A stretch of DNA of 64,000 nt from Hamiltosporidium tvaerminnensis (Eukaryota > Microsporidia > Dubosqiidae), in the NCBI GenBank assembly GCA_022605425.2, contig CM061246.1:930001-994000 (forward strand), written 5' to 3'. Below the pieces are notes generated by a model. That model saw only the letters and a program-made list of their open reading frames with translations. It searched no databases and was not told the DNA's origin. Positions 10,601 to 20,254 of this stretch are shown here, in pieces. Positions within the stretch are counted from its first letter, which is position 1. Each line of letters opens with the position of its first letter. Made by a program: the position numbers and the translations under genes.

Positions 10601-13600
10601 AGAACCAAAATAAGGCATTGATAGAAGGGTATCTTCTTGTGTGAATGTTTAAATAACTTTTATCAATTGCTTAGTAAATTAAAATTTATTTAAGATTTTT
10701 TTTAGTTTCGGATTAATTTCATGTAAAAACTTATATGTTTGAAAAAATATAAAATTTTGAGCTATGGATTCTTAATTTTATGTAAATAAAAATGGTTCTT
10801 CTAAATAAATATGAAATACAATCATGGTTAAAATTCTTCAAAAAATATAAAAACCAATGAATTTATATCGAAATTTGCAGGTTTTTCTAGGAAACTTAGT
10901 ATTTACAATAAATTACCTCTGCTTATATTTTGAAATGTACAATATTGTATCATAATTTATATAACAGATCATATTAAGAAAATTTTTAATTGAAATTCAA
11001 AATTTATACAAGAAAATAGGTTTAAATATTGTCAGTACATATAAAGTTTTGAGCTCATACCTAAAAAATATGAAAATTGTTTTTTTAATATTAAAATAAA
11101 AAATATTTGTATTATATATTACTTTTGCAAATATATATTCAATATAGATTGCAACATTCTAATAATCTTTTTGTTTTAAATAATATTCTTCTTTTTTAGT
11201 TATACTTTGAAGAAAAATAATATTTTTCATATTTAATATTTATATAAATATAAGAATAAAATCATAAGCAATAAAAAAATGATAATTGGTAATTACAACT
11301 CAAATTGGTTTTGTATCTAAAAGAAAGATATTTTATACATAGATTTTCTATCTTAAAAGCTTGTAGTATATAATCATTTTAACTTGATTAAAGCTTCTAT
11401 CGTAAATTTATTTTGAATTGCTTTTATTCACTTTTAATTTCTTGTTTCTAAGGAACTTAAATAAGAATTTACTAAATAAATTCTAAGTTAAATTCAGAAT
11501 GAATCTTCAATCTTATTCAAAAAGCAATGAAATCGATATCTTATATTTAGTAAGAAATTTAGACACAATCTATCGTTACCACCTATAAAATTTTAGTAAA
11601 ATCATATTTCAGTTAAAAAATACTTAAATTTATACGAATGAGTTTTGAGGTTATTTTTTTTTGAAAATTAGTCTCAATTTGCAGGAAATATGATTCTTAT
11701 ACCGATTTCTGGTTTCTAAATGTATTTTCTATCTTTAAAGTATTATATTGGAATGTTTCTAGAAATACCGATCTTTACATATTAAACATTCATGCATAAA
11801 AATTTAAATATAATCACAATGTTTTTTTTCCAGATATAGTTTATTCTTTATTAAAGGTTAGCTTGGGTTGACAATACCGGTTTAAACTCTGTAATTTTTC
11901 CAAAGAATTAATGCGTAAATATATTTTTTCTTTTAAATAACTTTTGAACAAATTTTATATTAATTTATTAGTTTTTAAAAACCTTTAGAAAATTTAATAG
12001 AAAATTTATCCACGAAAAACAAAATTAATGAAAATAAAAGAAAGTTTTGAAAAATTATTTATTAAAATTATTATCGGGGGACTTCTTTTTATCAGTGATT
12101 AGGCAAGTATAAACTATTTACCCTCTTTTTAATATTCCTGGTGTTAATTCTGGAATCTTTAGTATCTTTATCTCTATGAATTTTTCATTTATTATTTTCT
12201 ACATAGTTTAATATCAATGGTGATGAATACGGGTTGATAATTTTAATGTATATTATTTTAAATTATCTTTAATTCATATTAAGTACTTGAGCAGTATATT
12301 AATTAAAGTGATTTCTATTTATTTCAAATTATTTAAAGATTTTATTACGTTTAAAGTAAAATAGAGAAATGCTTAACAGTTGAAAAAATTGAATCATTAA
12401 GGGTTTTCTGATCTTTAGCATTTATTTTGTGAATTTAGGTTTTAATGAATTTTTTCTTCTTGTGTGGTAATCTTATTCTATATTTAAAAGTTATACAGGA
12501 TTTTATGTGATTTATATACGACTCCTTCTGACTGATCAATAGTTGTGTGTAAATTCTGTTTATTGTAAGACTTTTAAAATTCCGTTTTGATTCCAAATGA
12601 GTGATAATGTTAAATAGAGAATCATAATTATATCGATGCATATTTCTCACTGTTATTTTCTTGTTATCTCTTTTGATTCTTTCATACCAATTTTCAGGGT
12701 TAAAGTATATTTCATATTTATTATTCATTCAAATTACATTCATTTTTATGGGTTTCTTAATTTTCTTTCTCATTTCAAAAAAAAAAATTTAGCTTAGAAT
12801 TACAGTTTTCATTTCAATTGTTTTTCAGATTAAAACTTTTTTTCTGTAGGGGAGGGGGGTATTTATTTTTTCGACGTGCTCATTTGAGTTTCTTTTTTTC
12901 TAATTTTTTCGATTGAACCATCAGATTTAGAACAAAGCTACATGTTTCCTTGAAATTTCCTTTGTTTCGAACATTCTTCCATAAAATTGTTTTTTTTTTT
13001 CTGCTGTTAATAATTCATGATATCAAACATTTATTTGCTTCGACATGTCTTCGGATGTTAAGATCTGTTTTGATCTTTTACATACGACCGAATCTTTCTA
13101 TTTCGAACCATCACTTCACATTCATTTCTCGATCCCATTAGTTCAACAAAATCCTTTTTTCCCCATTGCTTTACAAATCCCTTTTTATTTCGTATTTCAG
13201 ATATACCTTCAAACTTTCATTAAAAATAAATTCCCCTCCCCAGTGTATCTTATCTTGTTCATAATAACATCCTGTATATGGATGCTTCTTTTCGCTATAT
13301 AAAAGCACCTTGGCTTCCTACTCCGCTATATTCAAAGCAAATATTGCTCCTGAATTACTCATAATATCTGGGTTTTTTCGATGTATTTATACTTTTTTTT
13401 GGAACAAATTTGTTTCCGGATTAGGAAAATTTGTTTACATAGATTATTCTATAAAATTCTTACTTCCTATTATGGAATTTCATATCAGCACAGTTTATAG
13501 CTTACATAAAGTTTTGTTTTGAATTGTATTGTTCTAGATCAAAAAATACCAATTTTCTCAACAATTTAAAATTTATTTCGGAAATAGAATTACTTCTAGA

Positions 13601-13975
13601 CAAAGTTAAATTATAATAATCATTACTTCTTTATACCGCATTTTATAACCAAGAAATTTTGTTTTAAATTTGTTAAGTGACATTTATAGGACTAATAAAA
13701 TTAAGAATTTAAGTTTTTTTCTTAACTTGAGTTGTTAAATATTTAATATATAAATAATAATAAAAAAATAATAGGTTATTTAATATGATGTAAATTAAAT
13801 GCAGTTTTATTTATAGTAAATAATTTTATATTGGGATTCCATTAGAATTCAAGTATGGCTATTGTTCGGAATTCTTTTAGTATTAATAACAGTATCAATT
13901 TCTCTGAATGGAAAAAAATCAAAAAAATCCAAAGGTATTTTATATTTAAATAAAAAATTTGATTCTATAATCTAT
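10601..13975. other. AT-rich region between the two repeat copies
   Basis: If R1 and R2 were LTRs this would be the internal region, but no gag, protease, RT or integrase motif can be read on either strand. A pyrimidine-rich stretch at 12,840-13,520 has overlapping short plus-strand frames rich in F/I/L/S without a domain. One doubtful minus-strand ORF is listed separately. Confidence 0.4.
12435..12728 (-). CDS. Doubtful hypothetical protein, 97 aa
   Basis: An ATG-initiated frame of 97 codons, long for this base composition. It has a Lys-rich C-terminus (HKKKKFIK) and no recognisable domain. There is no CCC motif close to the start. It may be chance or a relic. Confidence 0.2.
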   Translation of the reverse strand: MNNKYEIYFNPENWYERIKRDNKKITVRNMHRYNYDSLFNIITHLESKRNFKSLTINRIYTQLLISQKESYINHIKSCITFKYRIRLPHKKKKFIKT

Positions 13976-14960
13976 CTAACTAGACTTTAAGCCCGCAGAA
14001 ACGAACTTTCATTTACATTCATAAGATAAAAATGGCAAAAATATTCTTGGAGTTCATTATTTAAGCCATAATTCCGTAATAATCTCAATAAAAATTTTAA
14101 ATCTCACCTAGTCTGCTTCTCGTATATTTTTTAGTCTTTCATATCACATTTTTAGTAGTCTTCAGACAATTCTCAATAAAATTTAGGATATTTTTCAATT
14201 AACATATTGCTATATCTTTTTTTTCCATTTAATTTCAATTTTTAGAGCTTCGGCTCGGCGTTTATGTTTACCCTGTTTACTTTCCACCTATTTTTATTCA
14301 ATTGTGTTTTTTTCTCAAAGAAATTTATTCAGATAAAGAAGTTTCTTTGTCTGAAAATACTGTTCTTTAAACTATATGCTATTGGTTAATATATTTATTG
14401 CATAAATTCTCAGTTATTTTTATAAAAAATATTTTAATTTAATCAAATATATGCTCCACGAAGTTATTCAAGCAAAATTGTTTTGTGCAATTATTATGAG
14501 AATATAAATATATTGCACAGAAGAATAGTAGAAAGTAATCATCATATCCTACAATTTTTATTCCATCCTAAACTTTTTTAAATAAACTCAAGTAAGTGAT
14601 GTAATTTTTTTTAAAAGTAAATACTTTAGAAAAAGTAAAAAAAATATATTTATTTTTTTCCTTCCAAATTAATACGGTCTAGAAAGGATTTTTACAATGT
14701 TTATTTCATATATTTTTTTTTGAGCAAATAGAAATTGTTTAATTGTTTTATGTTCAGTTCTACTCACTAATATTGGTTGCATAAGATTTATGAACAAATA
14801 TAAAGAGACATTCTTAATTGAAGCACTCTTATTGGTGTCTTATATGCTTTTAACCAATTAAACATTTTGAGATGAGTCAGTGTCAGGACATTACAGAATT
14901 ATATAAATGATATTTCGAGTTGAGTCGTCGTCGTCGGGACATTACTGAATTCTATAAGTG
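13976..14960 (+). repeat. Dispersed non-coding repeat R1 (copy 2)
   Basis: Second copy of the repeat at 9645-10600, same orientation and same order of landmarks. The terminal GTCGTCGTCGGGACAT lies near 14927-14942. An extra partial GTCAGGACATTAC unit lies just before it (about 14880), suggesting a short internal duplication of the end. LINE copy A is inserted about 130 bp downstream. Confidence 0.7.
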
Positions 14961-15078
14961 ATTATATTTGATTTGAGTTTAATAACACTTTCTAAATTCG
15001 AATACCAAATGTTATTCAAAATAATTTTAAAATTTGAATATTTTTTTTATTTCAATTAATTATTTAAAAATTATTTTT

Positions 15079-15090
15079 TTTTATTAGAAA
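15079..15090. repeat. Target-site duplication, left (LINE copy A)
   Basis: TTTTATTAGAAA immediately precedes the first base homologous to the LINE (15091) and recurs exactly at 16360-16371. Confidence 0.8.
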
Positions 15091-16359
15091 GCGAAGCGAA
15101 CATATGCTTCTGCAACTCTTGGATTGTCTGGAAAAAAGTAAAGAAATATCAACTAGACGAGCAGCAATCCTCAAGGTGGAGAATAATAATAAAACCCATC
15201 TTGCACTAATAAAAGGCTTCTTAAAAGTAAAGTAAATGTTGGTAGTAGAAGTCACTAAGAAAAGTTTAGAAGAAGCTCAACTTGCAAAACTATATAACGA
15301 AATAGAAAAACGAAAACTCCATTCAAAGTTATATAATGCAAGAAAAAATGAGCTTGTGAGTGTTAGTGACTCTTCAAGATGGCTAAAGAGAGGAAATATT
15401 AGGCCACGAAATGAAGCTGTGTTCTGCTATATCCAGGATAGAAATGTATTCTGGGGAGCAGATGGTGTGTGTCAACATTGTGGGAAGTCTGGTAAGACTG
15501 TAGATCATCTAGCAACTAGATGTGAAAAAATGCTAGGCCATGACTATACCAGACGGCATAATGAAGTGGTTAGATGCCTACACTTACTTCTCTTAAATAG
15601 ATATAAGTTTAAGTCCTCAAAACGAATTAGGAGTCACTCAGTTCAAGAAATTCTTGATAATGAGTATGCAGAGATAAGAGTGGACACCAGAATTAAAACT
15701 GATGTTAAAATTCGGAATAACAGACCGTACATATTTATTTTAGATAAGAAGAAGAATAAGATAACACTCATTGAAGTAGGAATCACTTCCCAAGATTCAC
15801 TTCAAATAGTTGAAACGGAAAAACTTAGGAAGTATGACCTGCTAGCCAATGAGTTGGGTCTTATTTATAAGTGTAGTGTTGAGATAATCCCTTATGTGAT
15901 GACCTGGGACGGTATTGTGACAAAATAGCATAAAAATAATATTAAAAGACTAGAAATACCCATGAATGTAGAGGCATACATTCAGTCTATAGTACTTAAG
16001 AAAACAGTCGAAACAATTTCCTCTGATCGACGAAGAGGACTTGAGTCAGGACTAAATGCCGAAGAAAGCCGGGAGAGAGCGTCAATGGGTGTTATTATGA
16101 GATCAGAGATGCATGAGGAACCAATACACCCCTTAAAAGAAGCGAAAAGAGAGGAAGATGGTGTTAAAATTTTAAAACCAAAAAATAAAGCAACCCTTAT
16201 TTCACAAGGAGGAACCACTTTAGAGAAACCGACTAATAACATAAATGAAGAGTCGGATTTGGAAGAAGAGACAAAAGTGGTTAAAGAGGTAGAAGAAAAC
16301 ATATAAAAATGTTAAAAATATTTTAACCCAGAATTTTATTAAATAAAAATATGAACATC
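15091..16359 (+). mobile_element. RLE-type LINE, 5'-truncated young copy A
   Basis: The 3' third of the same element as copy C at 60-64 kb, starting inside the coding region and flanked by a 12-bp target-site duplication. The reading frame (about 15091-16306) follows copy C closely but has two in-frame stops: TAA at 15233 (from TAC) and TAG at 15926-15928 (from TAC). The CCHC zinc motif CQHC..H....C is intact. The endonuclease Asp of the RPD motif is changed to Tyr (RPYIF). It ends with the family 3' terminus AACCCAGAATTTTATTAAAT plus a short tail. Continuous pieces are 15236-15928 and 15962-16306. It is non-functional. Confidence 0.93.
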
Positions 16360-16371
16360 TTTTATTAGAAA
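16360..16371. repeat. Target-site duplication, right (LINE copy A)
   Basis: TTTTATTAGAAA, an exact copy of 15079-15090, following the LINE 3' tail. Confidence 0.8.
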
Positions 16372-16420
16372 TATGAAATAGAAATAAAAATAATTGAGTA
16401 TCAAATTTTATTTACTGAGG

Positions 16421-16906
16421 TTATTCTAATATATAATTTTTACTTTTTATAATAAATGGTTCTGAATAACTGTAACTTTCAATTTGGCTTTCTTCTTGTA
16501 TTTCTTGAATAAAATCGCAATTGTAATTCAGATTTTCTATTTCTTGATTATTTTGATTGTTTATTTCATTTTTAAAATCTTTTATGTGTTTCTTTCTTTC
16601 TATAAAATTTTTATTCACACTCAGAAAGTTTTTATTAATTTGTCTTTTTCTTTTTTTAGAATTTGAAGATATTTTTTCTTGATTTTCAGAGGTATTTTTA
16701 CAATCATTAATATTATCTAATTTGTATTTGTAAAAATCAAAACATTCTTTAACTTTGTGTATTTTAAAATCGAGTTCGTTTAATTTTATCAGTATTTCGT
16801 TATTTGTTACATTAAATTTTTGATCTAAATTTGTTTTGATTTCTTTTACCTCAGAAATTACATTTGAATATGAAATTATTAAAGTATTTAAAAAATCAGA
16901 ATCCAT
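16421..16906 (-). CDS. Hypothetical coiled-coil protein with basic stretch
   Basis: A 161-residue protein I do not recognise. Residues 10-70 have heptad-like I/L/V spacing (SEVKEIKTNLDQKF, EILIKLNELDFKIHKVKE) typical of a coiled coil. Then comes a basic cluster SKKRKRQINK (about 83-92) that looks like a nuclear localisation signal, and an acidic E/Q/S-rich C-terminus. It lies 70 bp downstream of RNase H2A on the same strand. There is no CCC motif next to the ATG. The layout (coiled coil then basic patch) recalls the ORF at 38250-38582, but no sequence similarity can be claimed. Confidence 0.5.
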   Translation of the reverse strand: MDSDFLNTLIISYSNVISEVKEIKTNLDQKFNVTNNEILIKLNELDFKIHKVKECFDFYKYKLDNINDCKNTSENQEKISSNSKKRKRQINKNFLSVNKNFIERKKHIKDFKNEINNQNNQEIENLNYNCDFIQEIQEESQIESYSYSEPFIIKSKNYILE

Positions 16907-16976
16907 ATTTTTATGCAGAAGAAAAAAAATTTTTATTAAATTTATTTTGCATGAACAAATTCGCTATAAATTTATA

Positions 16977-17681
16977 TCAATCAAAATCTGCATAAAAACC
17001 TAACGAACTAACATTTTTACTTTTTCTAATACCAAGTCTTCTTTCAATTGTACTCCATTTAAATCTAACAATATCAGAATAACCAAATAATGGATTGAAA
17101 TTTCGATCCAACCATTTTATTGTTTCTGGATCACTAGGATATCCAGAACCATAATTATTATCTTTAAATTTCCAATTAAGTAACCGTTTATCTCTGGTGA
17201 CTTTAGCCACAATACTTGCTGCTCCAACGATTCCATATTTACTGTCTGCCTTTTCTTCGATGATAAAATTTAAATTTGGAAAAATAGTTTTTAATCTTTT
17301 TTGGTGTGTCGAAACAGGACCTACGATATCCAAATAAACATTTCTAATTTTAAGATGTTCTAAGCATTTAATAATATTTATTTGTGCGATGTAGGAAATT
17401 TCATTGAGACTTTTATTTTGCATTTCAGTTGTTATATAAGACGGATGCAAAGCAAAATAAATGTGACTTAAATTATTATTTTCTTGGATTGCTTTAAAAG
17501 AGGTTTCTCTTTGTGAAGGTGTTAGTAGTTTCGAATCTTTGTACTTGATAACTTCAGATGAAACAACCGCCCCAAATACCATGTAACCTAAAACCGGACC
17601 TCTCCCTGCCTCATCTATTCCTATATCAATATAATCATCATGCTTTCGAATAACTTTATGTAAAATATTTTTTTTATCCAT
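16977..17681 (-). CDS. RNASEH2A: Ribonuclease H2 subunit A (type 2 RNase H)
   Basis: Catalytic subunit of RNase H2, which cuts the RNA strand of RNA-DNA hybrids and removes single ribonucleotides from nuclear DNA. The 234-residue protein has the family motif DEAGRGPVLG at residues 23-32 (catalytic D23, E24), KDSKLLTPSQRE (48-59), the third acidic residue D118 in YLDIVGPV, and D146 in EEKADSKYGIVGAASIVAKVTRDKR. It also has YGSGYPSDPET (177-187) and the C-terminal W..I.RRLG. All four catalytic acids are present and the length is slightly short of animal or yeast orthologues. No CCC motif is obvious before the ATG. The B and C subunits are not in the window. Confidence 0.96.
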   Translation of the reverse strand: MDKKNILHKVIRKHDDYIDIGIDEAGRGPVLGYMVFGAVVSSEVIKYKDSKLLTPSQRETSFKAIQENNNLSHIYFALHPSYITTEMQNKSLNEISYIAQINIIKCLEHLKIRNVYLDIVGPVSTHQKRLKTIFPNLNFIIEEKADSKYGIVGAASIVAKVTRDKRLLNWKFKDNNYGSGYPSDPETIKWLDRNFNPLFGYSDIVRFKWSTIERRLGIRKSKNVSSLGFYADFD

Positions 17682-17985
17682 TTTTACTGTTTTTTTTAGA
17701 AATTATAAAATATTTTAAACAAAAAATTCTAAAAGAAGGATTCATAAATGAAATTATGTGAGAAGTGGAAATAATTTTTAATTTTTTCCTAAAAAGAAAT
17801 ATTTTAGTAAATTTATGTAAATTTTACATTTTTCTCTAAAATTCGGCATTTATATAAAATTTTAATAAATTTATTTCTAAAGAGAGATTTAAAATCTATA
17901 AATAAATAATTTTAAGATAGTAATTTAAATTAAATTTTGTTTGAAAATTTTCCAATAATAATATAAGTTCCTGGGTTAAATACAT
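17682..17985. other. AT-rich spacer
   Basis: Spacer between the RNase H2A start and the 3' end of the next minus-strand gene. No gene recognised; it should hold the RNase H2A promoter. Confidence 0.4.
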
Positions 17986-18900
17986 TCAGCAATGGTTTGT
18001 TAATAATGCTTTTAATATATCTTGAACAAATAAAAAATCTTCTAATGAAAATTCATTTATATTATTCATATTATATTCTCTCAGATTATTTAATAAATCT
18101 TTTATATTTGTAAACACGTCTGATAATAATTGTAATAAAGAAATGCATCGTTTGATTTCTTTATTTTCAACTTCAAACATAAAAAATCGAATTAATAAAT
18201 CTAAAAATATATTTTCAAATTCATTAAAAAATTCTACACTTGAAATAAAATAATTTAAAGTTGATTCAAAAATAATTCTTCTAAGTTGAATATCATTTAA
18301 ATTTTCTATTAAAGTTAAAAATATTTTATAAAAAATATTTAAGTTTGTTTTTGAGAGATTATTTTCAAAATTAACTTTATCATTTGCTTTCTTATTTTTT
18401 ATTAAAGTATCTGTAGAAACCTCTTGATTATCCTTGTTTTCAAATTCTTTTGATAACTCCGTGTCAAAAAAATCTACAAATTTATTATTATCAATTATAT
18501 CATAAAATATATCCAAGCTTTCTTTATATTCTTGGTTTTTTAATAAAATATTTACCAATTTAAATTTTAAAGAAATATTGTTTGTTTTTTTGATTGCTTT
18601 ATGTAAAACAAATTCCAAAATCGCTGTTTTATTTTCTTTTTCTAATTTTTCAATGTAATCAAAATATAATTTTGGATATTTTTCAACGGTGGTTTCATAT
18701 AGTTTTTCAAACTGAATTTTTTTCTCTAAAAATGAAATACATTCTTTTATAAATTCTGTTTTTCTTTTACTATTTTTAACCCAATCATAGAAAAAACTTT
18801 CTATTTCTGTAAAAGTATATAATTTTGAAATTTCATCAAAGTTCATTGTTAATATTTCTTGATTGCCAGTTATTTCCGTTTCTGATAATTTATTAACCAT
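17986..18900 (-). CDS. Hypothetical alpha-helical repeat protein
   Basis: A 304-residue protein I cannot name. It is predominantly helix-forming, with repeated amphipathic helices (for example TEIESFFYDWVKNS, LVNILLKNQEYKESLDIFYDII, IFLDLLIRFFMFEVE). This resembles TPR- or HEAT-like solenoids of proteasome-lid or scaffold proteins, but there is no diagnostic motif. A low-complexity N/K/D-rich linker lies at about residues 150-180. A CCCC lies seven bases upstream of the ATG (18907-18910 on the complement), supporting a genuine expressed gene. ATG 19 codons in is an alternative start. Confidence 0.65.
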   Translation of the reverse strand: MVNKLSETEITGNQEILTMNFDEISKLYTFTEIESFFYDWVKNSKRKTEFIKECISFLEKKIQFEKLYETTVEKYPKLYFDYIEKLEKENKTAILEFVLHKAIKKTNNISLKFKLVNILLKNQEYKESLDIFYDIIDNNKFVDFFDTELSKEFENKDNQEVSTDTLIKNKKANDKVNFENNLSKTNLNIFYKIFLTLIENLNDIQLRRIIFESTLNYFISSVEFFNEFENIFLDLLIRFFMFEVENKEIKRCISLLQLLSDVFTNIKDLLNNLREYNMNNINEFSLEDFLFVQDILKALLTNHC

Positions 18901-18906
18901 ATTAAA

Positions 18907-18910
18907 GGGG
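18907..18910 (-). promoter_or_regulatory. CCCC start-proximal motif
   Basis: CCCC on the minus strand just upstream of the 304-codon gene, the position expected for the microsporidian CCC signal. Confidence 0.5.
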
Positions 18911-20250
18911 AATTTAAAATAAGAAGATTTATAGACAAAGTACTCGATTAATTAGATTTATTTTAATTCTCGTAAATACCATGTGTAATATCAAGTAAAA
19001 AAAATATTTAATCATCATTTATTCCTCTTGGTTTTTGTTATAAAATCATGCTGCTTCTCATTTCCTTGACTTTATATTTTAAATAAAATTACTCTTCTAT
19101 ATTTATAGTCGGTGCATCATTTTCAGTCTTTTTTTTCAATTTGTTTTTTTTTGTACATAACAATAATCTAAAGATAATATACGTAGACCATAAAGAATAT
19201 TTAAATATATTGTTGTATTTTTACCTACTTCCAGCTTATAGAATATATCTTACATCGTTAGACATTATCTTTGATATATAAATAAATATTTTAAGTGTCT
19301 TTAGATCATAATTTCAATATATTTTAACCAAAAAGTTATGATGAAAACCTTTAAAGTCTAACCAATATTTTTTTCACTAAATTTCTATTTTTTTTTGTTG
19401 AAAAAATTCGCAGCTACTTAAAGAAGTCACCCCTTAGGAATGACCCAAATATCCAAGAAACATTCGCATTTTCTTTTATCATTAATTCAAGTTTTCTTAC
19501 TCTCGGTATTTTAAGGTTATTTGAAATATTGCAAAAGTATTCGAAATCTCATTAAATTTTCTTAAAAGTATGTCCAATTACTTTATAACATTTATTCAAC
19601 CATTTTCCGAAAACAATTGAGGTTATATGGTAAATCAGCTTTCAATAATCATTCTATACTTCTAGATTTATATCGATTTTTTTTAAGATTAATACTTACG
19701 ATATACAATTCTATGTCGTAGTTAAGATTTTCATCATAAGCATCAAAAGGTGTGATATGAATTTAAATTTCAAATTTTACTGTTTATTATAAGTCTGAAT
19801 TAGACTCTTAAAGTTATGCTAGTATCCGTAGGAATATAATAAATTTATAATTACAATTTACAAAAAATTGTATTTTATTTAATTATCGATAGTTCATAAA
19901 TAAATTTAACTGTTAATATTATTATGCAATAATCAGAATTCTTTAAATATTTTGTGAATTCAAAACCAAAAGCAAATAAAATTAATTGTTTACATTTGTA
20001 TAAACTTTTATAAATTTATAAAAATGAATTTTTTCGAAAGCATAAAAATAATTTTAGAGAGATTCTCTTCAGTAAAACCAATCCATTTCTTTATAAATTT
20101 ATAAAAGAATTTTCTATTTAATATAAATTTCTTTTCAAAATCATCAAAAATACTTGAGACACAATTTTATTCTACAAAACTGATCAAAATCAATCCAACT
20201 TATATGAAATTTGTGATTTTAAAAACTTTATAAACACAATCAAAATAAAT
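18911..20250. other. Divergent intergenic region
   Basis: AT-rich spacer between the 304-codon gene (minus) and THO2 (plus). No gene or repeat recognised; it should contain both promoters. Confidence 0.4.
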
Positions 20251-20254
20251 CCCC
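20251..20254 (+). promoter_or_regulatory. CCCC start-proximal motif of THO2
   Basis: CCCC directly abuts the ATG at 20255, supporting this start codon. Confidence 0.55.

Noticed and set aside
12950-13522. Three overlapping hydrophobic ORFs
   Set aside because: They arise from a pyrimidine-rich stretch; frames switch and no membrane-protein family is recognisable.
9645-14960. A complete LTR retrotransposon bounded by the two repeats
   Set aside because: No gag, protease, RT, RNase H or integrase coding trace between the repeats, and the repeat ends were not shown to be TG...CA with a target duplication.
16484-16666. Frame opposite the coiled-coil gene
   Set aside because: Shadow of the minus-strand gene; F/I-rich as expected from antisense of K/N/E codons. 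Similar shadows inside THO2, NOT1, the transposase and LINE copy C were dropped for the same reason.
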